DNA of 46,310 nucleotides, taken from contig JANQMU010000136.1 of the NCBI GenBank assembly GCA_028279875.1, positions 1 through 46,310 of the forward strand. The letters are read 5' to 3'. How positions within the stretch are numbered: position 1 is the first letter of the stretch; each line of letters starts with the position of its first letter. Of this stretch, positions 25,146 to 32,946 are shown one piece after another. Source of the stretch: Rhizobiaceae bacterium (GTDB taxonomy: Bacteria; Pseudomonadota; Alphaproteobacteria; Rhizobiales; Rhizobiaceae). A program made the position numbers and the translations under genes. The notes under the pieces were generated by a model. The model was not told where the DNA came from. It did not search any database and worked only from the letters and a program-made list of their open reading frames with translations.

Positions 25146-25532
25146 CTATATCTCCCGCCGATCGTTCGGGTCGGACGGCTCCCACAATTCGATGGGATTG
25201 CCGGCCGGATCACTCAGCCTGCCAAACCGGCCATTGGGATGGATGGTCTCGTCGACATCGACGGCAATGCCGGCCGCGCGCAACTGTGCCGCCATGGCAT
25301 CGAGATCGCGGACCCGGAAATTGATCATCCACTGCTGTTCCTTGCGGCCGAAATAATCCGTGCCGGCGTCAAAAGGCGCAAAGACGGTCGAGCCGCCCGC
25401 CTGCCGCCAGCACGGCGTATCGTAATCCTGCGGGACCTCGCTGATTCCCAGATGCTCGGCATACCAGGCCGCCAGTTCCTTGGGGTTCTCGGCCCGAAAA
25501 AACAGGCCGCCAATTCCGAGTACTTTTTCCAT
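25146..25532 (-). CDS. VOC superfamily (glyoxalase/bleomycin-resistance-like) protein
   Basis: 128 residues of paired beta-alpha-beta-beta-beta modules. Markers are VLGIGGLFFRAENPKELAAWY at the N-terminus (residues 4-24, overlapping halves) and DPAGNPIELWEP at the C-terminus, where the Glu (position 116 or so) is the usual metal ligand. These proteins range from isomerases and dioxygenases to antibiotic-binding proteins, and nothing here narrows it down. The start at 25532 is the ATG nearest the conserved opening; upstream in-frame Met is possible. The gene lies between the Tat beta-helix gene (same strand, 112 bases away) and the HerA-like gene, which is divergent. Confidence 0.82.
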   Translation of the reverse strand: MEKVLGIGGLFFRAENPKELAAWYAEHLGISEVPQDYDTPCWRQAGGSTVFAPFDAGTDYFGRKEQQWMINFRVRDLDAMAAQLRAAGIAVDVDETIHPNGRFGRLSDPAGNPIELWEPSDPNDRREI

Positions 25533-25702
25533 GCCCGGACTGTGTCGCAATTCCTGTGTTTTCGCAAGTCCGCCCATGCCGTCGCATCGGTGCACAAACG
25601 AAAAATGCGGGAATGGCTTCTTGCCGCCAAAGCAGCAATTGTTTGGCGGCAAGGCGCCGCCTATAAGGGGTCCGGTCACAAGCTGGATGGGCAGGGCATA
25701 CG

Positions 25703-27298
25703 ATGCTGCAGGACGGAAAACTCTATCTCGGAACGAGCCGCAAGCCGGATGATTCCATCAACAAGGCGGAATATCTCGATCTCGGCTTTGCCAACCGGCA
25801 CGGGCTGATCACCGGCGCCACCGGCACCGGCAAGACCGTGACGCTGCAGATCCTGGCGGAGAGCTTTTCCAATGCCGGCGTTCCCGTGTTCTGCGCCGAT
25901 GTGAAGGGTGATCTGTCCGGTATCGCCGCCATGGGCGAATACAAGGATTTCCTCGAAAAACGGGCGGCGACCATCGGCCTCGATCCCTACGAGTTTCAGG
26001 AATTCCCGGTGATCTTCTGGGACCTCTTCGGTGAAAAGGGACATCGGGTCCGCACCACCTTGACCGAAATGGGGCCGCTGCTGCTGGCCCGTCTGATGGA
26101 CATGACGGATGCCCAGGAAGGGGTTCTCAACATCGCCTTCAAGATTGCCGATGAAGGCGGGATGGCGCTTCTCGATATGAAGGACCTGCGCGCGCTGCTG
26201 AACTATATGTCGGACCATTCCCAGGAACTGTCCGGCCTCTATGGCAATGTCGCCAAACAGTCGATCGGCGCCATTCAGCGCGATCTGCTGGTTCTCGAAC
26301 AACAGGGCGCCGAGCAGTTTTTTGGCGAACCGGCGCTGAAGATCAGCGACGTCATGCGCACGACGCCCGACGGCCGCGGTGCAATCAGCGTACTGGCCGC
26401 CGACAGGCTGATGATGAATCCGCGCCTTTATGCAACGTTTTTGCTGTGGCTGCTTTCCGAACTCTTCGAGGAATTGCCGGAATTCGGGGACCACGACCGG
26501 CCGCGCCTGGTCTTCTTCTTCGACGAAGCGCACCTGCTTTTCGATGAAGCGCCACGGGCGCTGGTCGAGCGTGTCGAGCAGGTGGTGCGGCTGATCCGGT
26601 CCAAGGGCGTCGGCGTCTATTTCGTCACACAGAACCCGCTGGATGTGCCCGAATCGGTCTTGTCTCAGCTCGGCAACCGCATCCAGCATGCGCTCAGGGC
26701 TTATACGCCGCGCGAGCAAAAGGCGGTCAAGACCGCGGCCGAGACCTTTCGCCCCAATCCCGATTTCGATTGCTTCGAAACGATTACCCAACTCGGTGTC
26801 GGCGAAGCGCTGGTCTCGACGCTGGAGACAAAGGGCGTTCCTTCGATTGTCCAGAGAACACTGATCCGGCCGCCATCGTCCCGGCTAGGACCGCTGACGG
26901 ATTCGGAGCGGCGCAAAACCATGGCGGTCAGCCCGGTCACCGGCCTCTATGACGAAGATGTCGACCGCAATTCTGCCTTCGAGATCCTGCGCAAGCGCGC
27001 CGAGGATGCGGCCCGGGCCGAAGAAGAAAAGCGCCGGCGGGAGGAAGAGGAAGACGAGGATTTGCAGGAAAGCCGCCGCTGGACATTGCCGGGCTTCGAC
27101 GACGATGACGACGACGATTATGACAATCGCGGCCGCAGGAAATCCTCACGGCGGCGCAGGCGCACGCGGTCCAGGCCCCGCTCACGCCGGCAGACGGTGG
27201 CGGAGGCAGCGATGAAATCCGCTGCGCGCTCGGTTGCCAGCTCGCTCGGCCGGGCGCTCGTTCGCGGCATTCTCGGCAGCTTGAAGAAAGGGTTTTGA
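25703..27298 (+). CDS. HerA/VirB4-like ATPase, DUF853 (YjgR) family
   Basis: 531 residues. Walker A GATGTGKT at 38-45, Walker B LVFFFDEAH (Asp274, Glu275), and the arginine-finger region from RGAISVLAADRL. This is the DUF853/YjgR type, whose cell role is not settled; HerA-like enzymes are DNA-translocating hexamers. The C-terminal 110 residues are unusual: an Ala/Glu/Arg coil (about 424-450), a run of seven Asp, then an Arg-rich segment and an amphipathic tail ending in GILGSLKKGF. The stop at 27296-27298 is nine bases before the MITE left end. It is not linked to a NurA nuclease or other defence gene. Confidence 0.88.
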   Translation: MLQDGKLYLGTSRKPDDSINKAEYLDLGFANRHGLITGATGTGKTVTLQILAESFSNAGVPVFCADVKGDLSGIAAMGEYKDFLEKRAATIGLDPYEFQEFPVIFWDLFGEKGHRVRTTLTEMGPLLLARLMDMTDAQEGVLNIAFKIADEGGMALLDMKDLRALLNYMSDHSQELSGLYGNVAKQSIGAIQRDLLVLEQQGAEQFFGEPALKISDVMRTTPDGRGAISVLAADRLMMNPRLYATFLLWLLSELFEELPEFGDHDRPRLVFFFDEAHLLFDEAPRALVERVEQVVRLIRSKGVGVYFVTQNPLDVPESVLSQLGNRIQHALRAYTPREQKAVKTAAETFRPNPDFDCFETITQLGVGEALVSTLETKGVPSIVQRTLIRPPSSRLGPLTDSERRKTMAVSPVTGLYDEDVDRNSAFEILRKRAEDAARAEEEKRRREEEEDEDLQESRRWTLPGFDDDDDDDYDNRGRRKSSRRRRRTRSRPRSRRQTVAEAAMKSAARSVASSLGRALVRGILGSLKKGF

Positions 27299-27307
27299 AC
27301 CAGCGTC

Positions 27308-27578
27308 TAGAGCGAGTTGCTATTAGATTGGCTCATTTGACCGAGGTGCTTTTGGTCTCTGGCGAGGCGGGCTGCCCGCCATGGTGCCATCCCACCACAA
27401 GGGCAGGCCAACGACGTCCAGGGGCCAAAAGCGCCCGGCCCCAAGGGTGGCAGCAGATCGGCCCATCGGCTGCGTTGCGCCGCTTGCCCGCTGCACCACC
27501 TCGCGCTGCGCGACGCGCCTTGCCGAGTGAACCGATTTGCTGCCATCATATGAGCCAATCTAATAGCAACTCGCTCTA
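27308..27578. mobile_element. 271-bp MITE-like element with 29-bp perfect terminal inverted repeats, TA ends
   Basis: The left end (27308-27336) begins TAGAGCGAGTTGCTATTAG and the right end (27550-27578) is its exact reverse complement over 29 bases. The outer dinucleotide on both sides is TA, which suits duplication of a TA target by an IS630/Tc1-mariner transposase. The interior has no transposase and includes the short palindrome GGCGGGC-T-GCCCGCC (27366-27380). It sits between the convergent HerA-like and SDR genes; the SDR stop codon lies at its right end. It is therefore a non-autonomous element that must have been moved by an enzyme encoded elsewhere. Confidence 0.88.
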
Positions 27579-28334
27579 TATCGATCCGCCTTCGACCATG
27601 TAATTGTTGGCCGTGCACATCGCCGCGTCGTCGCTGGCCAGAAAGAGGACCATGCGGGCGACATAGACCGGCTCGATCAGATCGGGCAGGCATTGGCTCT
27701 GGCGGTGGTTTTCCAAGGCTTCGGGCGTCGCCCAAAGGTCCCTTTGACGATCGGTCATGATCCAGCCGGGTACCACCGTGTTGACACGGATGCGATGATC
27801 ACCGAGATCGCGGGCCATGGTGCGCGTCAACCCGTGGACGGCGGCCTTTGCCGTTGCGTAGGACGGGAAACCGCCACCGGCTTCCCACCAGGAGTTGGAC
27901 CCCATATTGATGATCGAGCCGCCGCCGGCCTCGATCATGCCCGGGGCAACCGCCTGGATGGCGAAGAAGTGATGGCGGATATTGCTGGCCTGCCGCTCGT
28001 CCCAATAGTCCGGCGTCACCGACTGCCAGTCATGGCGGTCGTCGCGGGCCGCATTGTTGACCAGCACGGTTGCCGGCCCAATCGTTTCCGCCAGTTGCGC
28101 GAAGGCCGAACGGAGCGCATCGATGTCGCGCAGGTCGCAGGCCGACCAGACGACGTTTTCGCCGAGCTCGTCGCAGAGCGCCTCGGCGCGCTGTTCGTCT
28201 ATGTCGACAAACCCGACCTTCGATCCCTGGGCAGCGAATGCCCGCACGATGTCCGCGCCGATGCCGGAGGCGCCGCCGGACACGAAGACGCTCCTGCCTT
28301 CGAGACTGGGATAAATCGCGAATTTGTCCGACAT
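27576..28334 (-). CDS. short-chain dehydrogenase, XylB-like (probable aldose 1-dehydrogenase)
   Basis: 252 residues of the classical SDR type. Cofactor motif GGASGIGAD follows residue 18, NNAARDDRH at about 87-95 resembles NNAG, the catalytic Ser lies in GSNSW and the pair Tyr-x3-Lys is YATAK. From memory it shares many blocks with Caulobacter crescentus XylB, an NAD-dependent D-xylose dehydrogenase (AIYPSL, QAVAPGM, LFLASDDA, C-terminal EGG). A xylose or arabinose 1-dehydrogenase role is likely but unproven. The ATG at 28334 has AGGA about 8 bases upstream. Its TAG stop is part of the MITE right end. Confidence 0.85.
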   Translation of the reverse strand: MSDKFAIYPSLEGRSVFVSGGASGIGADIVRAFAAQGSKVGFVDIDEQRAEALCDELGENVVWSACDLRDIDALRSAFAQLAETIGPATVLVNNAARDDRHDWQSVTPDYWDERQASNIRHHFFAIQAVAPGMIEAGGGSIINMGSNSWWEAGGGFPSYATAKAAVHGLTRTMARDLGDHRIRVNTVVPGWIMTDRQRDLWATPEALENHRQSQCLPDLIEPVYVARMVLFLASDDAAMCTANNYMVEGGSI

Positions 28335-28440
28335 GGTGACATCCTGTGTGAGGGAGAGAGAGTTGCGTTCCTTATAGTCAAGGCGCGCCGCGCGGCAAGG
28401 TCCGGCGCCGGGCAAAGTTGAGTCTTCCAAATATGATGCG

Positions 28441-29202
28441 CTACACCTTTTCGGGGTAGGGGGTCGACACAATCACGACCGGGGTGCCCGTATGCGTCCG
28501 GTGATAAAGGTCCATCACGTCCTGATTGAGCATGACGATGCTGCCCTGCGGGGCCGGGCCGCCGATGACATACCAGTGTGCCGTGCCGTGGATCACCAGC
28601 TTCGTGTCGGTACGGCCCCGATAGATATACATGGCCCGCGATCCATAGGGGCTCCGGAGACCCGGCTGCTGCCCGTGGTTCCGCCCGGTGAGGCTTCCAT
28701 CCTCCCGTGTCGTCGGGCCCGGGCGATACCAGGCCGGCCAGCGTTCACGCCGCCGCACATCGCACCGTCCCGGCCAGCGCCGGTAATCCGACCCGAAAGC
28801 GATGCCGTAACGCAGCGCCTTTCGGTCGCCGAGGATCAGATAGAGATAGTGCGATTGTTCGTCGATCACGATCGTGCCCTTCGGCTCGACGGTCGGGTCA
28901 TGGACGATCTGGCGCAGATAATCCGGGTTCATCCACCGATAGGGCACCGGAGGCACCCAATATGATCGTTCTTTGACCCCGGCATACATCAGCCGGTAGG
29001 ATTCGATCGGAAAATCAAGCTGCCGCGAGGGCGCCGTCTCCATCGCAAATCCCTCGGGCGACTGCCGATCCACACAGCCGGCGAGGCTGGTTACTCCGCC
29101 GGCAAGCAGCAAGCCCGTGAAGCTGCGGCGCGTCAGTCGGGTTTTGTCTTCCTCGGCCCGACGGTCCACGGCGGCCATTTGAAGCGCGTTCCGGAATGTC
29201 AT
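28441..29202 (-). CDS. L,D-transpeptidase (YkuD) fold protein lacking the catalytic Cys
   Basis: 253 residues. The N-terminus has a Tat-like RR (25-26), a hydrophobic core and a lipobox LAGC (Cys43), so an envelope lipoprotein is likely. The YkuD domain (about 108-245) keeps IHGT with His205, but the expected SGCxR is QGSIV: Ser221 replaces the nucleophile Cys and Val223 replaces Arg. Active members cross-link peptidoglycan or attach lipoprotein through that Cys. As read, this copy should not form the thioacyl intermediate; it may be inert, a binder or a hydrolase. The start is uncertain: the ATG at 29202 lacks a clear ribosome site. It lies between SDR and GST on the same strand. Confidence 0.82.
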   Translation of the reverse strand: MTFRNALQMAAVDRRAEEDKTRLTRRSFTGLLLAGGVTSLAGCVDRQSPEGFAMETAPSRQLDFPIESYRLMYAGVKERSYWVPPVPYRWMNPDYLRQIVHDPTVEPKGTIVIDEQSHYLYLILGDRKALRYGIAFGSDYRRWPGRCDVRRRERWPAWYRPGPTTREDGSLTGRNHGQQPGLRSPYGSRAMYIYRGRTDTKLVIHGTAHWYVIGGPAPQGSIVMLNQDVMDLYHRTHTGTPVVIVSTPYPEKV

Positions 29203-29255
29203 CCGGCAAACGCTAGCAGATCAACCTTGCGCCAGCATTGGCGACTTCATCTGCT

Positions 29256-29879
29256 TCAGCCGTCGTCGCGAGGCATCAGGGCATTGTCGATCTCGCTCGC
29301 CCGGCGAAAGGCTTCGCGGTCGCTGATCCGAGCCCAGTAATCGACGAATTCCGGGCGCTTTTCGATCGTATCGAACTGCAGGCCCCAGCCGATTTGCGCA
29401 CCGACATAGACGTCCGCTGCGGTGAACCGATCGCCGGTGATGTATTGGCTGCCCGACACGGCAGTGGTCAGCGCATCGGTGGCGGTTTTCAGATTGCCGT
29501 AACCGGTGTTCCGTTCGCGTTCCGCCGGCACCTCGAAGCCGAGGGATTTGTTGACCACCGCGCATTCGAAGGGGCCGGCGGCAAAGAACATCCAGCGATA
29601 ATAGGCATCGCGGGCATCGAGCGGCGGCGCCAGTCCGGCATCCGGAAACGCATCGGCAAGATAGGCGCAGATCGCCGCGCATTCGGTGACTGTCTTGCCA
29701 TTGTGCCGCAGGGCCGGAACCTTGCCCATCGGATTGATGGCGAGATAGTCCGGCGCCTTCATCGACGTGCCGTAATCGAGAATATGGGTCTGATAGGGCT
29801 CGCCAACCTCTTCCAGCATCCACCGCGCGATCCGGCCGCGCGACATGGGGTTGGTATAGAATTCCATCGTGTCCGGCAC
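29256..29879 (-). CDS. glutathione S-transferase family protein
   Basis: 207 residues. The N-terminal thioredoxin-like domain (about 5-82) has the early Ser/Tyr-Asn-Pro region FYTNPMSRGR, the cis-Pro GKVPALRHNG, and EC(A) for glutathione contact. The helical C-terminal domain (about 90-200) has the GSQYITGDRFTAADVYVG motif (GST N-cap). It conjugates or reduces electrophiles with glutathione in the cytoplasm. A GTG at 29879 is preferred because AGGAG stands 7 bases upstream; an ATG at 29867 has no ribosome site at proper distance. It is 53 bases from the transpeptidase-like gene and divergent from nnrS. Confidence 0.87.
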   Translation of the reverse strand: MPDTMEFYTNPMSRGRIARWMLEEVGEPYQTHILDYGTSMKAPDYLAINPMGKVPALRHNGKTVTECAAICAYLADAFPDAGLAPPLDARDAYYRWMFFAAGPFECAVVNKSLGFEVPAERERNTGYGNLKTATDALTTAVSGSQYITGDRFTAADVYVGAQIGWGLQFDTIEKRPEFVDYWARISDREAFRRASEIDNALMPRDDG

Positions 29880-30010
29880 GGCCTTGCTCCTCATCAAAGG
29901 GGTTTCGCGGTTCATTCTAACGGCAAGAGGCCTCGATAGATATGAAAACGGCAAGACATCGGAGCGGTTTTTACCTGCCGATCCCTGGTGCGGATCGGTC
30001 GGGTGCGTCA

Positions 30011-30029
30011 AATCAACGCCTTGTTGATT
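30011..30029. promoter_or_regulatory. inverted repeat upstream of nnrS
   Basis: AATCAAC-N5-GTTGATT is a perfect 7-bp inverted repeat in the GST/nnrS divergent region, 73 bases before the nnrS start. The half-sites contain TTGAT and ATCAA but in the reverse order to an FNR/NnrR box, so a CRP/FNR factor is not clearly indicated. It could be an operator of another dimeric regulator. Confidence 0.4.
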
Positions 30030-30101
30030 GTGGCGCCGCGGCGGATGGTATCACCGGCGATCAATTCCGATTGCCTGATCGAACGAATGACGGGATCGAC
30101 C

Positions 30102-31283
30102 ATGCCGACACGGCCAAGGCGGCAATATGACGGTCCGGCGCTTCTGAGCTATGGCTTCCGGCCGTTCTTCCTGCTCGGCGCGCTCTATTCGGGCCTGTCG
30201 ATGCTCCTGTGGCTGCCGCTTCTTCATGGTGAACTGGACTTGGCGACCGCATTCGTGCCGGTCGACTGGCACATCCATGAGCTGTTCTTCGGCTATGTTT
30301 CGGCCGTCATAACCGGATTCCTGTTCACGGCCGTTCCCAACTGGACGGGGAGAATGCCGATCCGCGGCAGACCGCTCCTGTTGCTGCTGCTGCTTTGGCT
30401 TGCGGGACGCCTGGCCGTGTCCGTCTCCGCGACCATCGGATGGCGCGTGGCGATGGTTGTTGACTTGGCCTTTCTGGTATCGATCTGTGTGGTGATCGGC
30501 AATGAAATCGTTGCCGGCCGCAACTGGCGGAACCTGAAAGTGCTGCTGCCGCTCTGTGTTCTGCTCGCAGCCAACGCGCTGTTCCACCTGGAGGCGCATT
30601 TCGCCGGCGTCAGCGATGTCAGCCGCCGGCTGGCGATGGCCGCCGTCATCACGCTGATCATGCTGATCGGCGGCCGCATCATCCCGAGCTTCACGCGCAA
30701 CTGGCTGGCGCGCGAAAATCCCGGCCGCCTGCCGGTACCGTTTGGCCGTTATGACCTGATGTCCATGGCCGTCGGCATCGCGGCGCTGGCGGCCTGGGTT
30801 CTTGTGCCGTCCGGCGCAACGGTCGGCGCTCTCTTTGTCCTGGCGGCGGCGTTGCAACTGGGCCGTCTGTGCCGCTGGGCCGGAGACCGTACATTGGCTG
30901 AACCGCTGGTGACGGTCCTGCATGTCAGTTACCTGTTCATACCGATCGGTTTTGCGCTGATCGCGGCAACGGCCTTCTGGCCAGGCGCGATCCCGGCGGC
31001 CGCCGGCATCCACGCACTGGGCGCCGGGGCGATCGGCGGTATGACCCTGTCGGTAATGATCCGGGCGACGCTCGGCCATACCGGCCGCCCGCTGACATCA
31101 GGTCCGTGGGTGAATCTGCTGTTTGCGGCCGTCTTCGCAGCGGCCGTTGCACGCATATTGGCCGCTCTCGACCTCGGGCCACACACCTGGATGCTCTACA
31201 TCTCGGCATATGGCTGGCTTGCGGCTTTCGGCGGGTTCGGCCTTGGCTTCCTGCCGCTGTTCACGCGGCCCAGAATCGCCTGA
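30102..31283 (+). CDS. nnrS: NnrS family heme/copper membrane protein
   Basis: 393 residues with about 12 membrane segments. The opening RRQYDGPALLSYGFRPFFLLGA is the hallmark of NnrS (residues 5-26, seen in two overlapping parts), and histidines in WHIHELFFGY, EAHFAGV and HALGAGAIGG are candidate heme or metal ligands. NnrS relieves nitrosative stress, including protection from dinitrosyl-iron complexes, and is often induced by nitric oxide. The ATG at 30102 (GGGA 7 bases upstream) is chosen; one 15 bases earlier is possible. No nitrate, nitrite or NO reductase gene is present in the window, so a stress role is more likely than denitrification. Confidence 0.88.
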   Translation: MPTRPRRQYDGPALLSYGFRPFFLLGALYSGLSMLLWLPLLHGELDLATAFVPVDWHIHELFFGYVSAVITGFLFTAVPNWTGRMPIRGRPLLLLLLLWLAGRLAVSVSATIGWRVAMVVDLAFLVSICVVIGNEIVAGRNWRNLKVLLPLCVLLAANALFHLEAHFAGVSDVSRRLAMAAVITLIMLIGGRIIPSFTRNWLARENPGRLPVPFGRYDLMSMAVGIAALAAWVLVPSGATVGALFVLAAALQLGRLCRWAGDRTLAEPLVTVLHVSYLFIPIGFALIAATAFWPGAIPAAAGIHALGAGAIGGMTLSVMIRATLGHTGRPLTSGPWVNLLFAAVFAAAVARILAALDLGPHTWMLYISAYGWLAAFGGFGLGFLPLFTRPRIA

Positions 31284-31297
31284 AAACGGCGGGTAGC

Positions 31298-31951
31298 CTA
31301 CAGTTTCTGCAGATTGGGCAGCACCATGTCCGGAGCCAGATCCCTGTATTCATCCGGCGCCGATGCCCGGTTGATCCACACGGTTCGAAAACCGAACGAC
31401 CCGGCGCCCGCAATATCCCAGCGATTCGAGGACTGAAACGACACGGTCTCCGGATACAGCCGGTAGGCGGTCGTCACCAGCTCATAGACCTCCGGCGCGG
31501 TCTTGAAGGTTCTGAGTTCATCGACCGAGAAGATATCGTCCAGAACGGTATCCAGCGCCGCGTTCTTCACCGCCGATTCCAGCATGGCCGGCGATCCGTT
31601 GGACAGGATGGCGAGCCTGGCACCGCGATCCTTCAGCGCTTTCAGGACAATCGGGACCTCGGGGTAGCAGTCGAGCTTCCAATAGGCCTCAAGCAGCGTG
31701 TCGCGGTGCGACGGGTCGACCTTCGGCACCATCGTCAGTGCGCAGTCGAGGGCCTCCTCCGTCAACTGCCAGAAATCCGCATACGCGCCCATCAGCGCCC
31801 GCACCCATGAATATTCAAGCTGTTTGTTGCGCCAGATTTCCGACAGGCGCTGCCCTTCGGGACCGACTTCCGCGGCGTGGCGGCGCACCGCCGCATGGAC
31901 ATCAAAAAGCGTGCCATAGGCGTCAAAGACATAGGCGGCGTAGGAGGTCAT
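31298..31951 (-). CDS. haloacid dehalogenase, type II (HAD superfamily)
   Basis: 217 residues. The nucleophile Asp10 lies in FDAYGTLFD, followed by Arg41, then LSNGSP (Ser116-Asn117), Lys and SSNRWDIAGA with Ser, Asn and Asp. These are the residues of L-2-haloacid dehalogenases, which hydrolyse 2-haloalkanoic acids to 2-hydroxyacids in the cytoplasm. The start has GGAG about 6 bases before it. Many genomic members act on other 2-halo or phosphoglycolate-like substrates. It is convergent with nnrS and is not paired with a haloacid transporter. Confidence 0.9.
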   Translation of the reverse strand: MTSYAAYVFDAYGTLFDVHAAVRRHAAEVGPEGQRLSEIWRNKQLEYSWVRALMGAYADFWQLTEEALDCALTMVPKVDPSHRDTLLEAYWKLDCYPEVPIVLKALKDRGARLAILSNGSPAMLESAVKNAALDTVLDDIFSVDELRTFKTAPEVYELVTTAYRLYPETVSFQSSNRWDIAGAGSFGFRTVWINRASAPDEYRDLAPDMVLPNLQKL

Positions 31952-32147
31952 TTCGGCTCCGTCCTTTTGTTTCGCACTGCAACATCGTCCTCCATCTTCC
32001 CGGCGTCAAGTCCGACCTGCCAAAGCCGCGTCGTGCACCCGGCCGGCAAGTTTCGAAGATTCGGCCGGATAGAACTTGCCGTGGGGCGGAGGCGCGCATA
32101 TGTTCCAGCTTCAACACGTCAATCAGATGCCGGAAAAGGAGAGTGAC

Positions 32148-32744
32148 ATGGCTTTTGAGCTGCCGGACCTTCCCTATGATTATGAAGCCCTCGCGCCTTA
32201 TATGTCGCGCGAAACGCTCGAATATCACCACGACAAGCACCACAAGGCCTATGTCGACAATGGCAACAAGCTTGCTGCGGACGCCGGCATGGACGGTCTG
32301 GCGCTGGAAGATGTCGTGCGCCAGTCCTTCGGCAGCAATGCCGGGTTGTTCAACAATGCGGCCCAGCACTACAACCATGTTCATTTCTGGAAATGGATGA
32401 AAAACGGCGGTGGCGGTACCGCTTTGCCGGGCAAACTGTCTGCGGCGATCGATTCCGATCTCGGCGGCTATGACAAGTTTCGCGCCGATTTCATCAATGC
32501 CGGCATGACCCAGTTCGGTTCCGGATGGGCCTGGCTTGCGGTCAAGGGCGGAAAGCTCGAAATCATGAAAACCCCGAACGGCGAGAACCCGCTGGTCCAC
32601 GGCGGAACGCCGATTCTCGGTGTCGATGTCTGGGAACACTCCTATTATATCGACTACCGCAACGCCCGGCCGAAATATCTTGAGGCCTTCGTCGACAGCC
32701 TGATCAACTGGGATTATGTGCTGGAGTTGTACGAAGCGGCCTGA
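32148..32744 (+). CDS. sodB: superoxide dismutase, Fe type
   Basis: 198 residues of the Fe/Mn SOD fold. Metal ligands His27, His77 (AAQHYNH), Asp160 and His164 (DVWEHSYY) are all present. Gln73 in FNNAAQ is in the position that marks the Fe type, and Mn-type enzymes place their Gln in a later strand. It removes superoxide in the cytoplasm. AAAGGAGAG stands just before the ATG at 32148 and a hairpin terminator follows. It is monocistronic. Confidence 0.95.
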   Translation: MAFELPDLPYDYEALAPYMSRETLEYHHDKHHKAYVDNGNKLAADAGMDGLALEDVVRQSFGSNAGLFNNAAQHYNHVHFWKWMKNGGGGTALPGKLSAAIDSDLGGYDKFRADFINAGMTQFGSGWAWLAVKGGKLEIMKTPNGENPLVHGGTPILGVDVWEHSYYIDYRNARPKYLEAFVDSLINWDYVLELYEAA

Positions 32745-32774
32745 GCCAGCCGGCATCAACTGCCATGAAACGGA

Positions 32775-32809
32775 AAACCCCGGGCCAGCCAGTTGAAGTC
32801 CCGGGGTTT
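32775..32809 (+). terminator. terminator after sodB
   Basis: AAACCCCGGG (32775-32784) pairs with CCCGGGGTTT (32800-32809), a 10-bp stem with a 15-base loop, 31 bases after the sodB stop. The stem itself ends in TTT. It is a good rho-independent candidate. Confidence 0.75.
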
Positions 32810-32856
32810 CGTCCATGTGGAGCGGTCACTGCATCGCTTCCAGGCAACCTCTCCGT

Positions 32857-32874
32857 GAATTGAGTTTTCAATTC
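32857..32874. promoter_or_regulatory. inverted repeat upstream of the cytochrome c / P450 run
   Basis: GAATTGA-GTTT-TCAATTC is a perfect 7-bp inverted repeat 72 bases before the cytochrome c start. The half-site spacing (TTGA-N4-TCAA) does not match an FNR box (TTGA-N6-TCAA). It may be an operator for a regulator not encoded here. Confidence 0.4.
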
Positions 32875-32946
32875 GTTTGTTTTGACTATTCTGTCACCGA
32901 ACGACGCGAGATCGCTCGCTGCCCACCGGATCGGATAGGAATCACA

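Noticed and set aside
27307..27735. A minus-strand open frame running across the MITE and into the SDR gene
   Set aside because: It exists only because the MITE has no stop in that frame; the product matches no protein family and overlaps the SDR gene out of frame. It is not supported as a gene.
28441..29202. A sequencing error at the transpeptidase catalytic codon
   Set aside because: A single-base change (TGC to AGC) could explain the Ser, but the neighbouring Arg is also changed to Val, so one error is not enough. It is kept as a real observation.
30011..30029. FNR/NnrR box upstream of nnrS
   Set aside because: The half-sites are in the opposite order (ATCAA then TTGAT) to TTGAT-N4-ATCAA, so it was recorded only as an inverted repeat.
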